Assembly (NCBI GenBank): GCA_008000375.1
Contig: SMOI01000056.1
Coordinates: forward strand, 62,001 to 126,000
Direction of reading: 5' to 3'
Source of the DNA: Poteriospumella lacustris
Taxonomy: Eukaryota; Sar; Chrysophyceae; Chromulinales; Dinobryaceae
Length of the DNA: 64,000 nt
Shown here one piece after another: positions 1 through 12,028 of this stretch. Below the pieces are notes generated by a model. The model was not told the origin of the DNA, searched no databases, and was given only the letters and a program-made list of their open reading frames with translations. Position 1 is the first letter of the stretch. Every line of letters starts with the position of its first letter. Both the position numbers and the translations under genes were made by a program.

Positions 1-59
1 GGCCCTTACCTTCGAGCTACGTTTTGGGAGACTTTGAAGACTGTCCGATACTTTTTCAT
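1..59 (-). CDS. 5' end of an unidentified gene (partial, first exon)
   Basis: On the minus strand an ATG at 59-57 opens a 16-codon stretch rich in Lys, Arg and Val that runs into a good donor (AAG followed by GTAAGG) at about position 10, so this may be the first coding exon of a gene continuing off the left edge. It is too short to assign. The 257 bases between it and the next gene hold a short GACGACGA tract at 210-221, as many other 5' gaps here do. The start could be wrong, because other short frames are possible. Confidence 0.25.
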
Positions 60-316
60 CTCTTCAGTGGGAACTCACTCCAAAGCTGCCGAAATAACTT
101 ATAAATCAGAGTCCTTTTCACCAAACCTTCCGCCGCAATCAAAGTACTACAGACCAAATCGTTCAAAGACCAAATCAAAAGAGAGAAAAAGTTGTTGTTG
201 GTCGGACATGACGACGACGATTCCTACAAAGCACGCCCGCCTAAAAACTACGACCAAGGCCATAGTTGTACATATACAGCAGAATACGAGTACTTGTCGA
301 AAAGGTGATGTAGTTA

Positions 317-2373
317 TTAGTCCGACTTGCTGGATCGGCCACCCTCCATAACACTTTCAAGGTGCTTACATAAGTGCAAAGCTCTCTCTGCCCAGGCAAA
401 ATTGGGGTTTGAAGTTGAGTTATTGAGCTGGGAACGAAGGTTCCCTAACGCAAGCCGAGAAGAGGAAATCCACTGCTTTAATTCAGTAGCGTGTACTACA
501 TTGCCCGCTACTGTCATTCGCATGGTTTCTACCATTGTATTACTCCCCAAAGCACCGACCATTTTGCAAATTCCCTCCAAGCAGAGTCGCTGTACGTGGT
601 ATTTGGCCTTCAGCTCGTCTGAAACGAAGTCCGTTGATTCGTCACTTGGTGATTCTGCATGGGACGAGGATGCTAATGTCAGCAAATGATGCAGTTGGAT
701 CATGGATGAATCCAAAATATCTCTCCACCCGTTCAGTTCTGGGCATTCTTGAGCCGGCAATCGACCAGTGTAAATGCTCGAATACAAAACGGGTATTGCC
801 AAGCATGGTAACCAAATGGTGCTTAATCTGTCCTCAAACCCATTCGAAACAAACGAACTAACACATTCTTGTAACGATGACTGGAGGGCAAGGTACTGAG
901 CAAAGAACGACCGAGCTTCCGGGGATATATTCAACGTCCTCGTCAAAACCACGCACAACCTATATCGAAGAAGAATATCAAACGATTCAGTTGGACAACT
1001 GATCATTCAGAAGCAGAATCAACGAACCTGCAACTCAGCTGCCATAAAGCAGAACAGCTGTTCAAGCGTTGATCCGTCGATGAGAGCAACAATTGCGTTT
1101 GAGTAGTCAAAATTTGATTGAAAACATTCAAAACACAGGCCAAAAGCCGCGATGAAATCAGTCGATCGAAAAGGGGTCGCGCCGAAATTGATGAAAGAGT
1201 ACTGTTCACATCCTTATAGACCAAAAGATCCAATATCTCAACGAATGTGATGGCAGTCTCCATGTCAAGCGCAGAACTGGAAGCCCCAGCCGATAATAGT
1301 TTCCTGCTCAAAAGGCGTTCTCCAACCGATACAACCTTCGATAAATTCTGATTCGACACAAAATATTTGCGAACAACTTCAACAGCCAAATTTGTGGAGG
1401 CTCGGGTCTTTTCATTTTCCAAAGCCTGCGCTAGTGACGATGCGAAGTTTCCCAAAGCTGTCAGACCAATGCGCTCACCCAAAGATGGACCACTGAATTG
1501 ATCTGTTGCGGCAGCATTGAACAGCAAGTTCACTATTGGTGCAAAGTAGTCATGAAGCAAAGCAGGGATACTACTGAGAACATCGAAATACAAATGAATC
1601 ATGTGACTGAGAAGCTCCTTTCCCGCGGACACAACTTCATTCGAATCTTCCCCATCAACAGAAGCCAAATCGATCATGTACATCATCAACGTTTGTCTAC
1701 GAGTGGTCTGGTCACTCAAGTTGGCGTCTCTTGACTGTGAAAAAATGGCAAGGAAATGAGAAATCGTTTCAAGTAGTTTGTTGAGGTAGCCATGTTGTAA
1801 AATTTCCTCCTTCGTTGATCCCTGAAAGACAGTTACCGAAGAACGGAGAATAATATTCTGAAAATTCATCCAAATTGCGCCCCATGATAGTTGCTCGATA
1901 TCACCAGGTCTCGGAAAGTTGTTGATGAGACAATAAGAGTTGTCGAAGAATATATTTGATAATTCTTCTTGAGATCGCTTCAAAAGCCAACGAGGCGAAG
2001 AAGTAAACACCACACATGCTAAGGATCTCATCGCCGCAGAATTGGATTGCAAAGAGGAGTCGGTGATCTCTGAGGGTGTGTGGTTTGACATTCGAATTAC
2101 GTTCGCCAAAAAAGCTTCGTTTAAGGCGAAAACGTCATGAAGCTCATGAGAGACGATCGCTTCCTCTCCACTCAAATAGTCGCTAATCGCATTCTTCAGC
2201 CTGAAGATATCATCATCAGCAACATCTGGGTAATCAAAGCACATCTTTCGAAATATATCACTCGGGGATTTCTTTTGTCCTGTGAAAAACTGATTTGATC
2301 CTTTGCTCTGCTTCTTCTGCACTTCCAGCTCGGCTATCATAGCCAAAATGAAAGCGTCTCTGTCCATCTCCAT
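317..2373 (-). CDS. Helical-repeat protein of unknown function (662 aa)
   Basis: Spliced as complement(317..959, 1028..2373). The 68 bp intron starts GTTCG and ends GATATAG, and removing it joins two long frames that otherwise look like separate genes overlapping at ATGA. The product is 662 residues, leucine- and serine-rich, built of amphipathic helices with no signal peptide or membrane segment. It looks like an ARM/HEAT-type solenoid of the karyopherin or scaffold kind, but I recognise no family signature. The start is the ATG at 2373, where the chain begins MEMDRDAF. It is divergent from the gene at 2979, sharing a promoter gap that contains a long CGT trinucleotide tract. Function unassigned. 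Confidence 0.75.
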
Positions 2374-2478
2374 ACTTTCAAATAAATTCGACAGATGAAA
2401 GGTAATGTGATTATGTTGGGTTTGAAGTTGGAATGTGTCTATGACCTATGTGGTACATATGTCTATGACCGAACATGA

Positions 2479-2514
<36 letters not shown>

Positions 2515-2978
2515 CATGTGTGCTGCTGCGCTGCGCTGTTGCTGCCGCCGCCGCCGTCTTCGTTTTCCCCAACTGATCTGACGCCAGATTATTGGAGATT
2601 GGAGATGCATGTGCTTTCTCAGTTGCAAATTAATTCTTCACACATCCTTTGTCGTCATCGCCGTTGAATTAATTCAGGCTATACTTGCTTTCCAGATATT
2701 TCCCTTGTGAAGTTCTTTCAGTTCCTTTTCCTATTGTGTTCTCATTTTTACTCCCGTTGGCAAATCCGGTTGCAGTTGTCGGGTTAAATATTGACCGATT
2801 ATCATCCGAAAATGATGTATGCTGAGGAAATAGTGGGCTCGGAAGATGAGAAAATGAGTATGTTGACCAGTGAGATGTATATTTTGCCAACCGTTAAACT
2901 CGCGTTCTTTTTGCGAAATATCCAGGTGAAGCTTCAGTGAACAGCTCTTTGGTTGTATCCTGCTCGAAAGGGGCTCTC
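2374..2978. promoter_or_regulatory. Divergent promoter gap with a CGT/ACG microsatellite
   Basis: A 605 bp gap between two head-to-head genes. It contains an uninterrupted run of about eleven CGT units at 2481-2514, roughly 110 bp upstream of the minus-strand ATG, followed by a CTG/CCG-rich patch at 2521-2560. A minus-strand frame through the tract would encode polyaspartate but has no other coding character. No TATA box could be assigned with confidence. Confidence 0.5.
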
Positions 2979-4042
2979 ATGTCTGATTCCACCGATTTGT
3001 AAGTTTTCCTCGTTCTTTTATGTTGAGAATCATGCTCATGGCAGACTGTTCAGTGACTCAAGCTCAACAGGAAACAGCTCAGGCGGTTCCCAGAAGAAGC
3101 GAAAGCGTAGGAATGAAGGAAAAGACAAGTTTCATCGAGCGTCGTTGGAAATAGAAGTAAAAAGAGCCATTCCAAAATCCGTTACTCCAGACGTGCGATA
3201 CACCTACACAGGGTTGCTTGCCCATGTTTATAATTCCTGCGATTACGATCTCATGTATCAGTTTTTGCACACGTATTATCGCCAAGACTTTATTTTGCAG
3301 CAAGAACTCACAGGTAATATTTTCACTTGCAATGTTGTAAGAAATGCGCGCATTGATGCCGTTGTTGTTGACAGGAAATTTTCCTGACGCGTTGAAGGGT
3401 TTGATTGAAGTGAGGGGTCGGACGCTTGCAGGGAAGTACTGGTACGAAAGAATGCACGATTCTCCGGATGTAGTGTTCCGCATCGAGCACGTCAATATTA
3501 TCATAAACGATGAAACCATGAACGGTGTTATCCAGTGCAAATTTAATCTGCAAGGATCCCAAATCATTAATGCCATGGATCCCGTTTTCAATGCATCAAT
3601 GATGACTACTGATCAGGACAGAAAAATCATCACCCTGACAGACGAAGATGACCACGTCGTTGAATCTGATAAACCTTCAAATGGAGAAGATTTTGATGCT
3701 ATGTTGGATGGTGCAACAGAGCATGACTTCGGATTTCACGAAATCCCTTCCGCTTCCCTCACCGACAGTACGTTTCTTCCTGACGATCAAGCTGAAACGT
3801 TTGCCATCAACCCCGTCAATCAATTCTATCACAATGTATCTGATGCTTTACAAAAACGAGATGAGTTTGCTGGTTTGAAAGTTCCCAAAGTAGAGACGAA
3901 ACCTGTCCTGCTGTTGAACAAGGCCCCCAATGAGCAAAGTCGCATAATGACCATCCACTACAACTATCAAGGTGCTGTGGAGATGCACTTTGACGCAGAT
4001 TCTCTCATTTACTACTCAAAGTTTGTCTTGTGCAACTTGTGA
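2979..4042 (+). CDS. Unknown basic-N-terminus protein (318 aa), possibly nuclear
   Basis: Join(2979..2998, 3045..3313, 3375..4042); introns of 46 and 61 bp with canonical ends. The start ATG at 2979 (MSDSTD) is preferred over an in-frame upward extension because the short first exon splices cleanly. The N-terminal 30 residues are Ser/Gly-rich and followed by a KKRKRR cluster that looks like a nuclear localisation signal. The middle (about residues 40 to 200) is a compact mixed alpha/beta region with many aromatic residues; the remainder is acidic and probably disordered. No DNA-binding motif or enzyme signature is recognisable. It could be a lineage-specific transcription regulator, but that is only suggested by the basic patch. 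Confidence 0.7.
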
Positions 4043-4744
4043 TTTGTTCATTCCTTCCGCTTTGAAATAGAATCGATTGTGTATCTTTGCACCGTGTATT
4101 AGTTTTACTTTGTTTTTGTCAATTTTTGCTTTCGCGTCATTCCCATTTGTACAAAACATCACTCAAAAGTTAATTTCATGTGTTGCTTCCTTTATATTGA
4201 TAAAAATATTGCTCTCTTGAGCTACGTAATCGATTGTTCCCCGTTGATCAAGTAGCAGTTTGGTTGTCATTTATTTTTTGGTTTTACATTTCCGTCACAT
4301 CGTTCGGACGTGTCTTTGTAGTTGGAATACGTGAACAACTTAAAAAATAAACACTTCGCTTCGTTGCGGTTCGTTGCGCTTGTTTACAATCTTAGCAAAG
4401 TTTTTTGTCTTTCAGTGCGTAAGGCCTAACCATCGGTAAAGGGTGTGTCACCCATCGCCGATTCGTCTTTCAAATTTCCCGCACGCACACATACAGTACT
4501 GTATCCGAGAATACCGAAGTGCGGGCATAGCCATCGGTAAAGGGTGTGTTACCCAGCGCACTGTCGTTTCGACTTGTCAAGAGGCATCGGTCGACCTTCT
4601 TCTTCGTCCACACGACGCAAGAACAACATGAACCCGACGACGTCGTCCTTTTCTTCTCCGTCTTATCTCGCATACGTACGGGTTATTGAACAAGGAATAC
4701 CATTCTACTCACTTTCTTTATTCTGTTGTTGAATATCTTCTGAA
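4043..4744. promoter_or_regulatory. Gap upstream of AsnRS with a 101-bp-spaced direct repeat
   Basis: Two copies of a roughly 25 bp element, CCATCGGTAAAGGGTGTGT followed by (C/T)ACCCA, lie at 4430-4454 and 4531-4555. Each contains a short inverted repeat (GGGT...ACCC). An ACGACGTCGT palindrome follows at about 4637-4646, near 100 bp before the AsnRS start codon. The left half of the gap is AT-rich 3' flank of the preceding gene. Confidence 0.5.
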
Positions 4745-6945
4745 ATGGCAAGTGAAGCTTCTCATCGCGTTTTGTACAGCTCGGAAGACTATTCAGTTTT
4801 TCAGCTGAGCTTGTTGCTCTCGCATTTGCAAGTGGCGGATCGTGTGACCGCGGAACTTTCGTCCTTGGATGAGAGTGCCAAGGGAATGCAGCTTTCTTCG
4901 GCTGGTGGTGTTGTTTCCACTCGCTCTGCTGTTTTTCATGAGTTGGCATCGCTGTCTTCGGTCGCATCTCTTCGTGGAAGCACCAACGAGGAATCCGCGC
5001 TTATTGGCCAATGGTCTGATTTCTCGTGGCATCGTCTTGGTAAGTGTGTTAGTATTTCAGTAATTTAGGGAGAATGTGAATCAATACGTAACTTTATGTT
5101 GGATACGTAGAGGTTCCCCTTCAACTGATTTTCTCCGTTCTTGGAAAGACTGAAGAATTGGAGGTTTTCGAGCGCGCCAAGAGTGATTTCCTTGCCGCTT
5201 TCCGTGACTTGGATGCTCACCTTTCGGAGCGCACGTTTATCGCTGGTGAAAATCTTACCACTGTCGATCTCGTTTTGTACGCTGTTGTGTTGACTGCCCA
5301 TGAGCTGCAGTTGGCTGATAAGTCCCTTGTCAACGTGGCTCGCTGGTTCCGCACTATCTCTGCTCTTCCGGCGACCCAATCTGCCCTTCGTAACAAGCAA
5401 TTGTACAAGTTGGTGCCTCCTTTAGTCACTGCTGCTGCTACCGTCGCGTCAGAGCGTGCTTTCGGTGGAAAGTGGGACCGTCATCGTATTAGAGTAAAGG
5501 AGCTGTTGGCGAAGGGAACTGCGATGTTTGGTCAGAACGTCACCGTTAAGGGTTGGATTCGCACGGCGCGATCAGCTGACAAGGGTTCTATTCTATTCGT
5601 TGAGCTCACTGATGGATCCTCCGTGAAGTCCGTTCAGTTGGTTTTGAGTTCGGAGAAGACTGCCGGCTTCGATGATATCGTCAACTGTGGTGGTGCGGGT
5701 GCGTCCTTAGCCGTGATCGGAAAGGTTGTCCCCAGCCCTGCTTCGGGACAGCTCTTGGAAGTGCACGCTGAGGAGGCGAAGTTGCTCGGTGCTGTCTATG
5801 GTGGCGACAACGGTGAAATTGGCGGCAAGAACTATCCTATGGCGAAGAAGAAGCATACCCTGGAGTTCTTGCGTGAAAAGGCACACTTGAGACCTCGATC
5901 GAAGGTTTTCTCTTCTGCGATGCGTTTGCGCCATGCTATGGCATTCGCTACTCACAAATTTTTCAACGAGCGTGGATTCGTTTATGTGCACACTCCTCTG
6001 ATCACGGGTGCGGACTGCGAGGGTGCTGGTGAGCAATTTGTGGTGACGACACTGTTGCCTGAAGATGCTACTGCGAGCAAGCTTCCTACGAAGCCTGATG
6101 GCAAAATTGATTTCTCTAAGGATTTCTTCAGTCGCCGTTGCTGCTTGACTGTGTCTGGTCAATTGAACGTCGAGACTCATGCTTGTGCTTTGTCCGATGT
6201 GTACACCTTCGGCCCAACGTTCCGCGCTGAGAACTCTCACACTGCTCGCCACTTGGCTGAATTCTGGATGATTGAGCCTGAGATTTGCTTCGCAGATTTG
6301 GTCGATGATATGGCCTTGGCGGAGGATTACGTCAAGTACTGCGCGGCGTACGCGTTGGAGCATTGCGCTGACGACTTGCACTACTTTGAGAATGAATACC
6401 CTGATGGCGAGAAGGGTCTTACCGCTCGTTTGCGCAACGTCGCGGAGTCAGACTTCGCACGTATCACCTACACGGACGCTGTACGACTGTTACAAGAAGA
6501 AGTGAAGGCTGGCAAGGTGAAGTTTGAAACCTTCCCCCAATGGGGCGAGGACTTGGGCTCCGAGCATGAGCGCTACCTCACCGAACAGGTGTACCGAAAG
6601 CCAACCATTGTCATCAACTATCCTAAGGGTATCAAGGCCTTCTACATGAAGGTCAACGACGACAACCAAACAGTTGCTGCCATGGATCTGTTGGTCCCTA
6701 AGATCGGAGAGTTGATTGGTGGTTCGCAACGTGAAGATAACTTGGTGACGCTGGAGCAACGATGCCGTGAAAGCGGTTTGAAGCCCGAAGATTTGTGGTG
6801 GTACAATGATTTGCGTCGTTACGGAACGGTTCCTCATGCTGGTTTCGGTTTGGGTTTTGAACGTTTGATCATGTTCGTTACGGGTTTGGAGAACATCAGA
6901 GACGTTATTCCTTTCCCTCGTGTCCCTGGTCACGCTGAGTTCTAA
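4745..6945 (+). CDS. Asparaginyl-tRNA synthetase with N-terminal GST-like domain
   Basis: Join(4745..5039, 5111..6945), 709 residues; one 71 bp intron. The class IIb core is plain: an OB-fold anticodon-binding domain from about residue 236 (VTVKGWIRTAR), motif 2 at about 469 (FRAENSHTARHL) and motif 3 near 676 (GLGFERLIMFVTGL), ending IPFPR. These are the hallmarks of AsnRS, which charges tRNA-Asn with asparagine in the cytosol. The first 210 residues instead resemble a glutathione S-transferase fold, with the helical half recognisable around residues 115-195 (a stretch like FIAGENLTTVDLVLYA). Such domains in other synthetases hold the enzyme in multi-synthetase or EF1 complexes, so a docking role is likely. 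No organelle presequence is visible. Confidence 0.93.
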
Positions 6946-7096
6946 AGTGGGGTACGTGTCAATTTTTTAAAAGTAGCCTGTTGTCAGCGTTGGTATAGTA
7001 AAGTAGGCATATCTAAAAAGATGGATCGGCTATTTACACGATGAGCGGGCGTATTCTACGGTTGCCGATTTTCACGGTGTCGATTGTATGTGTAGG

Positions 7097-8323
7097 CTAT
7101 TTCCCTGGCATCGCCATTTTCCCTTCCAGAACATCAATGATCTGCGTCCATGGACGGAGACCTTTCATGTTCGAAATGATAGTCGGGGAAACAATCCAAT
7201 TGAAATGGGGGCCAAAGTTTGGTGCAAGATCACTCGAATCTGCCCCAGCAATCAACGAAGTGATTGGGAAGTACACCTTGTTGGGAGAACTCAATGCGGG
7301 CCAAAAGCAGTACGTACTTGCCGAACAAATCGTTACTTTTGCTTTGGCAAAGCGCGCAAAGTCCAGAAACAAATCTCCCCCACGCTTCACCACCACCGTT
7401 GCAGAAGGTCGTTTCTCCTTGATGTACTCAAACAACTTTTCCAGGATGAGTTTGCATCGGCTGGTATAGGGAGAATGAACAGCACGCGACGGGTGATCGG
7501 ATAGAACGTAGATATACTTCGCATCTGTCGGTATTCGATCATCAATCACGGTGAAAGGTAAAATACCATATTGATAGTTGAAGCCGATGTTATCTCCGCA
7601 TCGATATTGCATGGCGACATCGGGGATCAGAGGCAAATGTTCTCCAGGTTTTGCGTTCGTCACATCTACTGTTGGGTCGATGCTCGCCGAAGCGGACAGA
7701 TCAATGGACGTTAAATACGAGTCGACGGCTTGTTGAATATACTTCCTGATATTGGATGTTCTATTCACCCACACGGCATTTCCATGGCCCCAGCAATATC
7801 GAGTACATTTGCATTCATGTTGGATTTTGGTGGAAGCGTGAACTTTGTCGAGAGGCTGCGGATGAGCGAGCACGTCAGGAAAGCCTCGAAAAAATGCAGC
7901 AGCTGCGGTGCTGTGGTTGTGATTTTGACCCGCTAAATGAGATACATTGCTGGTGATAGCGTTGCTGTGCTCCCAATTTGAATGAACCGTGATGAAATGT
8001 AGTCCCGAAGCCTCTGCACAAGCCACTTCTTGCACGTAATTTCCCAGTCGATTTCCCAATTCATGAGTTGTAATGCAGAACGGATAGACAAGGGCTTGGT
8101 GGCCTTTCGTAAATTCATTGAATTTACCAGACAGATACGATGTCTTGGTTTGCGAGTGCCCGTTGTGGTAACAATGCGGTTGTGTTTTCTCATTTATCAT
8201 CTTTTGGGCTTCCCGAAGATCTTTCACGACTTGAGATTCGGAAAGTAAAGACCTTTGTGCCAGCGCTATCTCAAGCCACAAAGACATGGCCAGAATAATT
8301 ATTGCCACCCACATCATCATCAT
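7097..8323 (-). CDS. Secretory glycosyltransferase-like protein (fucosyltransferase-type motifs)
   Basis: Single exon, 408 residues. It starts with four methionines and a hydrophobic stretch of about 20 residues, which is either a cleaved signal peptide or a type II membrane anchor. The central motif YRCGDNIGF sits where GDP-fucose-binding enzymes have H-x-R-x-GD, followed by YGILPF. Near the C-terminus SDHPSRA and ICSASTYCFWPAL resemble the final conserved motif (S-x-S-[ST]-F-x-W) of alpha-1,2-fucosyltransferase-like families. Several N-glycosylation sequons (for example NVS, NHS, NRT) agree with passage through the ER. Donor sugar and acceptor cannot be read from the sequence. It is divergent from the RMC1 gene. 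Confidence 0.6.
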   Translation of the reverse strand: MMMMWVAIIILAMSLWLEIALAQRSLLSESQVVKDLREAQKMINEKTQPHCYHNGHSQTKTSYLSGKFNEFTKGHQALVYPFCITTHELGNRLGNYVQEVACAEASGLHFITVHSNWEHSNAITSNVSHLAGQNHNHSTAAAAFFRGFPDVLAHPQPLDKVHASTKIQHECKCTRYCWGHGNAVWVNRTSNIRKYIQQAVDSYLTSIDLSASASIDPTVDVTNAKPGEHLPLIPDVAMQYRCGDNIGFNYQYGILPFTVIDDRIPTDAKYIYVLSDHPSRAVHSPYTSRCKLILEKLFEYIKEKRPSATVVVKRGGDLFLDFARFAKAKVTICSASTYCFWPALSSPNKVYFPITSLIAGADSSDLAPNFGPHFNWIVSPTIISNMKGLRPWTQIIDVLEGKMAMPGK

Positions 8324-8802
8324 TCAAACAAAACACAATCCCAAATCACAATCCCAAATCGTCCTCGAAACCACTTCTACAGCAAAAACCTCGACTTCTT
8401 TCGACTATTACAGGGTCATAACCAATCCTTGGAGGTAATGAGGGGTCAAGATTCAATTGTATATGGAGGATAGATCACCCAGATGAAATCATGGCATTTT
8501 GACGGCAAAGCATGCCATGATGATGACCCCTGCTCATCATCATCATGACAAATTCGAATCGTGATGACGACGACAGCCCGAGCCAACACCAGAGCAAGAT
8601 GAAAAGATCGTCGTGGTAGAATATAAAAGTCAACAAACATTTGCTCCTTCCGGTTACAATTATTGTTGTTGTTGATTTTGTTGCGAGAGCATAGCGATCA
8701 ATCTTGCTAACGGAAATATAACTTTATTCGTACCAGACTTGTTTTCGACGACGACGACGACGAAGTATCTTTGTGGACTAGTAGGCAGCCTTCTATTTGA
8801 CA
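8324..8802. promoter_or_regulatory. Divergent promoter gap with ACG tracts
   Basis: This 479 bp head-to-head gap has GATGACGACGAC at 8563-8574, ATCATC runs near 8535, and a pure ACG/CGA tract at 8745-8763 that ends about 40 bp before the RMC1 start codon. A short run of TTGTTG triplets lies at 8660-8680. Confidence 0.45.
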
Positions 8803-11792
8803 ATGACGGTTGGATTAACGCGACCTGTCCACATTGAGGACAGAGTGATGTTCGAATGGTTTGATGATGCCCAGCAGCTCACTGTTCTCATCATCGAAGG
8901 ACAAGTTTTCATGCTCGATTATACCGAGACGAAACCGTCTATGAAGCTCTTGTACAATTTTGAAGACTTACCAAGCCAAATTCTGCTGAGCAAGGTTTCA
9001 TTAAATCGAGAAGTTATTGCTCTCCAAATTTCTGACAATACCGTGCAGATTGTGGACATCGCCAACAGAAGAAAGTGGACGATTCAACCCCGTTCGGGAG
9101 ACGATGCTGTCATATTGGCGAATGGCATTTTATGGTCCGATCATGGAGGATCATCCCAAGATTTAGTGTTGGTAACTTCAAAAGGCCTCGAAATATACAA
9201 GGTGTCGGCGAAAAAGGGGCAATGCAAGTTATCTCGTTCGATATCGCTGCCAATATCGTTCTTTTGGTACAACGCAGATAGTCGAATGATATTAACTGCG
9301 AGCCCAAACAAGCCCGTGAAACGATTTTTGGGTTCTTCGACACCTGTGACAAAAGATACATTACTTGTGGACGGATTCTTTCTGAATGTCGAGAAACCCA
9401 ACATTCCTTCGCTGGAATTGCCACCACCGGATCGGATACCACGCTTGGAACTTGGTCATGGAGTCGACAGCAATCGAATCAATCTTGTTCATGTCTACGG
9501 TTTATTGTTGGCACTCGTTCAGTACTCTTCAGAGGAAGGCGACTTCGTTACGATGTACCATGTCACCAAATCGCCGATGGAGAAAATCGCAACGCTCGCT
9601 CTGGGGTATACACCTCAACAACTGCTGAAGGTGTCGACGTACGATAACTTGGTCTTATTCCACGATATCTCTAGAAAGGTTACCCTGGCCTTTGATATCA
9701 TGAAGCCAACACGAAAGACAAGTGCATCCACCACCGGGTATATCGATCCGGTCATCAACCCCACCATTGCCACCTTTTGCTACGTTCCACTCGAAGAAGT
9801 GCAAACCAGTTCACCGTCCAGAATCCGAGCCAAACAATTCCATGTTGATTATGGAATCCCATCCGTTCGTGATGTTCACAGCTTAAAATTTATTACCGCT
9901 GGAAAGTTATATCCAGACACGACAGCGTTACCCGTGCCTGCGATCAAGGGGTTTGTGTGCGTGGAGAACGTGTTGGAGGCGTATCCATTCTATTCACCGA
10001 TCGTCTACGAAATCTATAGTTCCGGATGGGCCTATGATTGTGAACGTCGCATTATGTGGAGAATTGAATGCAACCCTTTTCTAATGGCAAAGCAAATGGA
10101 AGATCCTTGGGAACGGATGGGATTTCTGTCTCGACGTGGTAAAGTCGTCCATTGGATTGCGGACGATCCGTTGCCCATTGTCGCCTCGTCACCTTATGCG
10201 TCCATGGTTGGTGTTACCTCCATTTTCCAAATGGTATTGCAGACGTTGGATCGACAGGCGCCAGATCGAGAGCTGATCTCTGTCTTTCGTTGTTTGCATA
10301 TTCCCTATTGGAATGAAGCACAGAAGTTGCGCGTCATGCAGAATGCATCTTCTAGAACCATCGACCATCGTGTTCATGGGGATCAAGACTTGAATGAAGC
10401 TCTTCTGGTTCCGAATTACCGTCGCCAAGAACTGGTGAATGCGGTGATGTCTCAATCATCGATCACCACGTCGAATAACAAGTTGACGAAGTCACCCAGC
10501 AGTGATACGTTATCGTCACAAAAGATTTCGTTGCGGGCAATGAGACGACCATTACGTGAATCGCTTTCACGGTTGAAAGGGTCCGAGAATCCAATTGAAT
10601 TGGAAGCCGATATCTTGGAACCATTGGAACCCGTCGGCACGTCACAACTGTTCTTACCAGATATCAGTGTCATTGGTATCAAAGTACGCAATTTGGCGTT
10701 GAAAAACATTGAAGCCATGAAAGACCAGAATACCCATGAATCAACGAATAGTGTGCTGGAAGGTTTTGAAAGCCTCGGGGTGCGTTCTCCTTCTCCACCC
10801 ATGATAACGATGGCCTTGGAACATAAACCCATCGCCATTCGTCGTGATGACAAAGGTGATTTGTTGGTGAGTCAACACGATATGCTGGCGTACATTTGGT
10901 TGCCATTGTTAGCTTCGGATGGGCCAGTACCGTATGCCTATTTGGCGGATAGTTTGAGCTCGTATATCACTGCCTTGGCCGAAATGGAGCTTGAAGTCAT
11001 CCCCGCGGTCAACATCTTACATGCCACCCTGTTGTTTTATTTGGGCCGTTTGCACGAGGTCACCAATTTGTTGAAGAATTGTTTCTACAACGATTCGTCG
11101 GAATTGGCGTTGATGCTGTTGCAGTTTGCGGGTATGCTGGAGGATGAAATCAAGTCGCAGCAGTATGTATTGAAGCATACCGATGCCTTGTTGACGTTGA
11201 AGGAAGACACGTATCGATATCATTTGCCTACCTGGCGTGACCTGCTGCAACGACAGGGAATGGATATGCTCTGGCGATGTGGCGAGAAAATCACCGTGGT
11301 GAAGTGGCTATTGACGCAATGTCGATTGAAAGAAGCCTTCGCTTTGTGTTTGCCGAAGAATGATCGTTGGGACGATACGTTGCGACCTTCATCGATTCCT
11401 GGATCAGAGTTTTTCATTTCTGCGGTGAACTTGTTAAAGGCTCAAACATCGCACGAGTCGATAGCGCAAGACCTTGCACGATTGGAAGCGAACACGCAAT
11501 TGTTCTTCAATTTACACAATTTCTTGGCCATTTGGGATCCCCAAAGTCTGATGCCACACGACAGACCGGTTAGTTCATCGCCATTGATCATGTTTCCGTT
11601 TGAATGCTGAATGCCATCATTTCTGACCGTGTTTGTCCGCTTCTTCTTCTGTTTGTCGCCTGCTTTTACGTCTTGTGTCTCCAGCATCCAGCCGGAGTGT
11701 TGCCGTTGAGCAGCTACGCTCCGCATCTACCCAGTGCCTTCACGAGCAAAGGTGAGAGCGAATTGCGCCGTCTTTTCGGCTATGGTAAGTGA
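8803..11792 (+). CDS. RMC1: RMC1-like protein (Mic1 domain; regulator of MON1-CCZ1)
   Basis: Join(8803..11568, 11685..11792); 957 residues. The N-terminal 350 residues read as a beta-propeller of short strands, and the C-terminal part (from about residue 690: YIWLPLL, then ALYFLGR-like and LLQFAGMLEDE helices) matches the colon-cancer-associated Mic1 domain. In animals this protein is the third subunit of the MON1-CCZ1 complex, the guanine nucleotide exchange factor for Rab7 in late endosome and autophagosome maturation. At 957 residues it is longer than the roughly 650-residue human protein, mainly through an insert around residues 550-690 of low complexity. The last exon adds 35 residues after a 116 bp intron. 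The start at 8803 is the first ATG; an upstream in-frame TTG is not needed. Confidence 0.72.
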
Positions 11793-12028
11793 AGATGAGA
11801 TAGACGATGGTCTGGGAGAGAGGTGGCTTTGGTGGTAGGATCATAGCATACAGTAGCGTCTGCAGTTGTCGACCACCTTAGTCAAGGCGTAGAAAAACAT
11901 TTTGTAATTTTTGAGTTTTGAATCGAAATGATTGAGTTGTTTATGTGAGCAATAAGTCTGCACTATGATACAAAGAAAGATACATACAATCACAGCGTCA
12001 TGCAGCATGTAGGGTAGTGTGGCACACT

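Noticed and set aside
317-2373. Two separate minus-strand genes overlapping at ATGA, or a frameshift, near 1003-1006
   Set aside because: A normal 68 bp intron (960-1027) joins the two frames in phase, so one gene explains both.
2446-2628. Short minus-strand frame with a run of Asp
   Set aside because: It is the CGT microsatellite read as codons; no other coding character.
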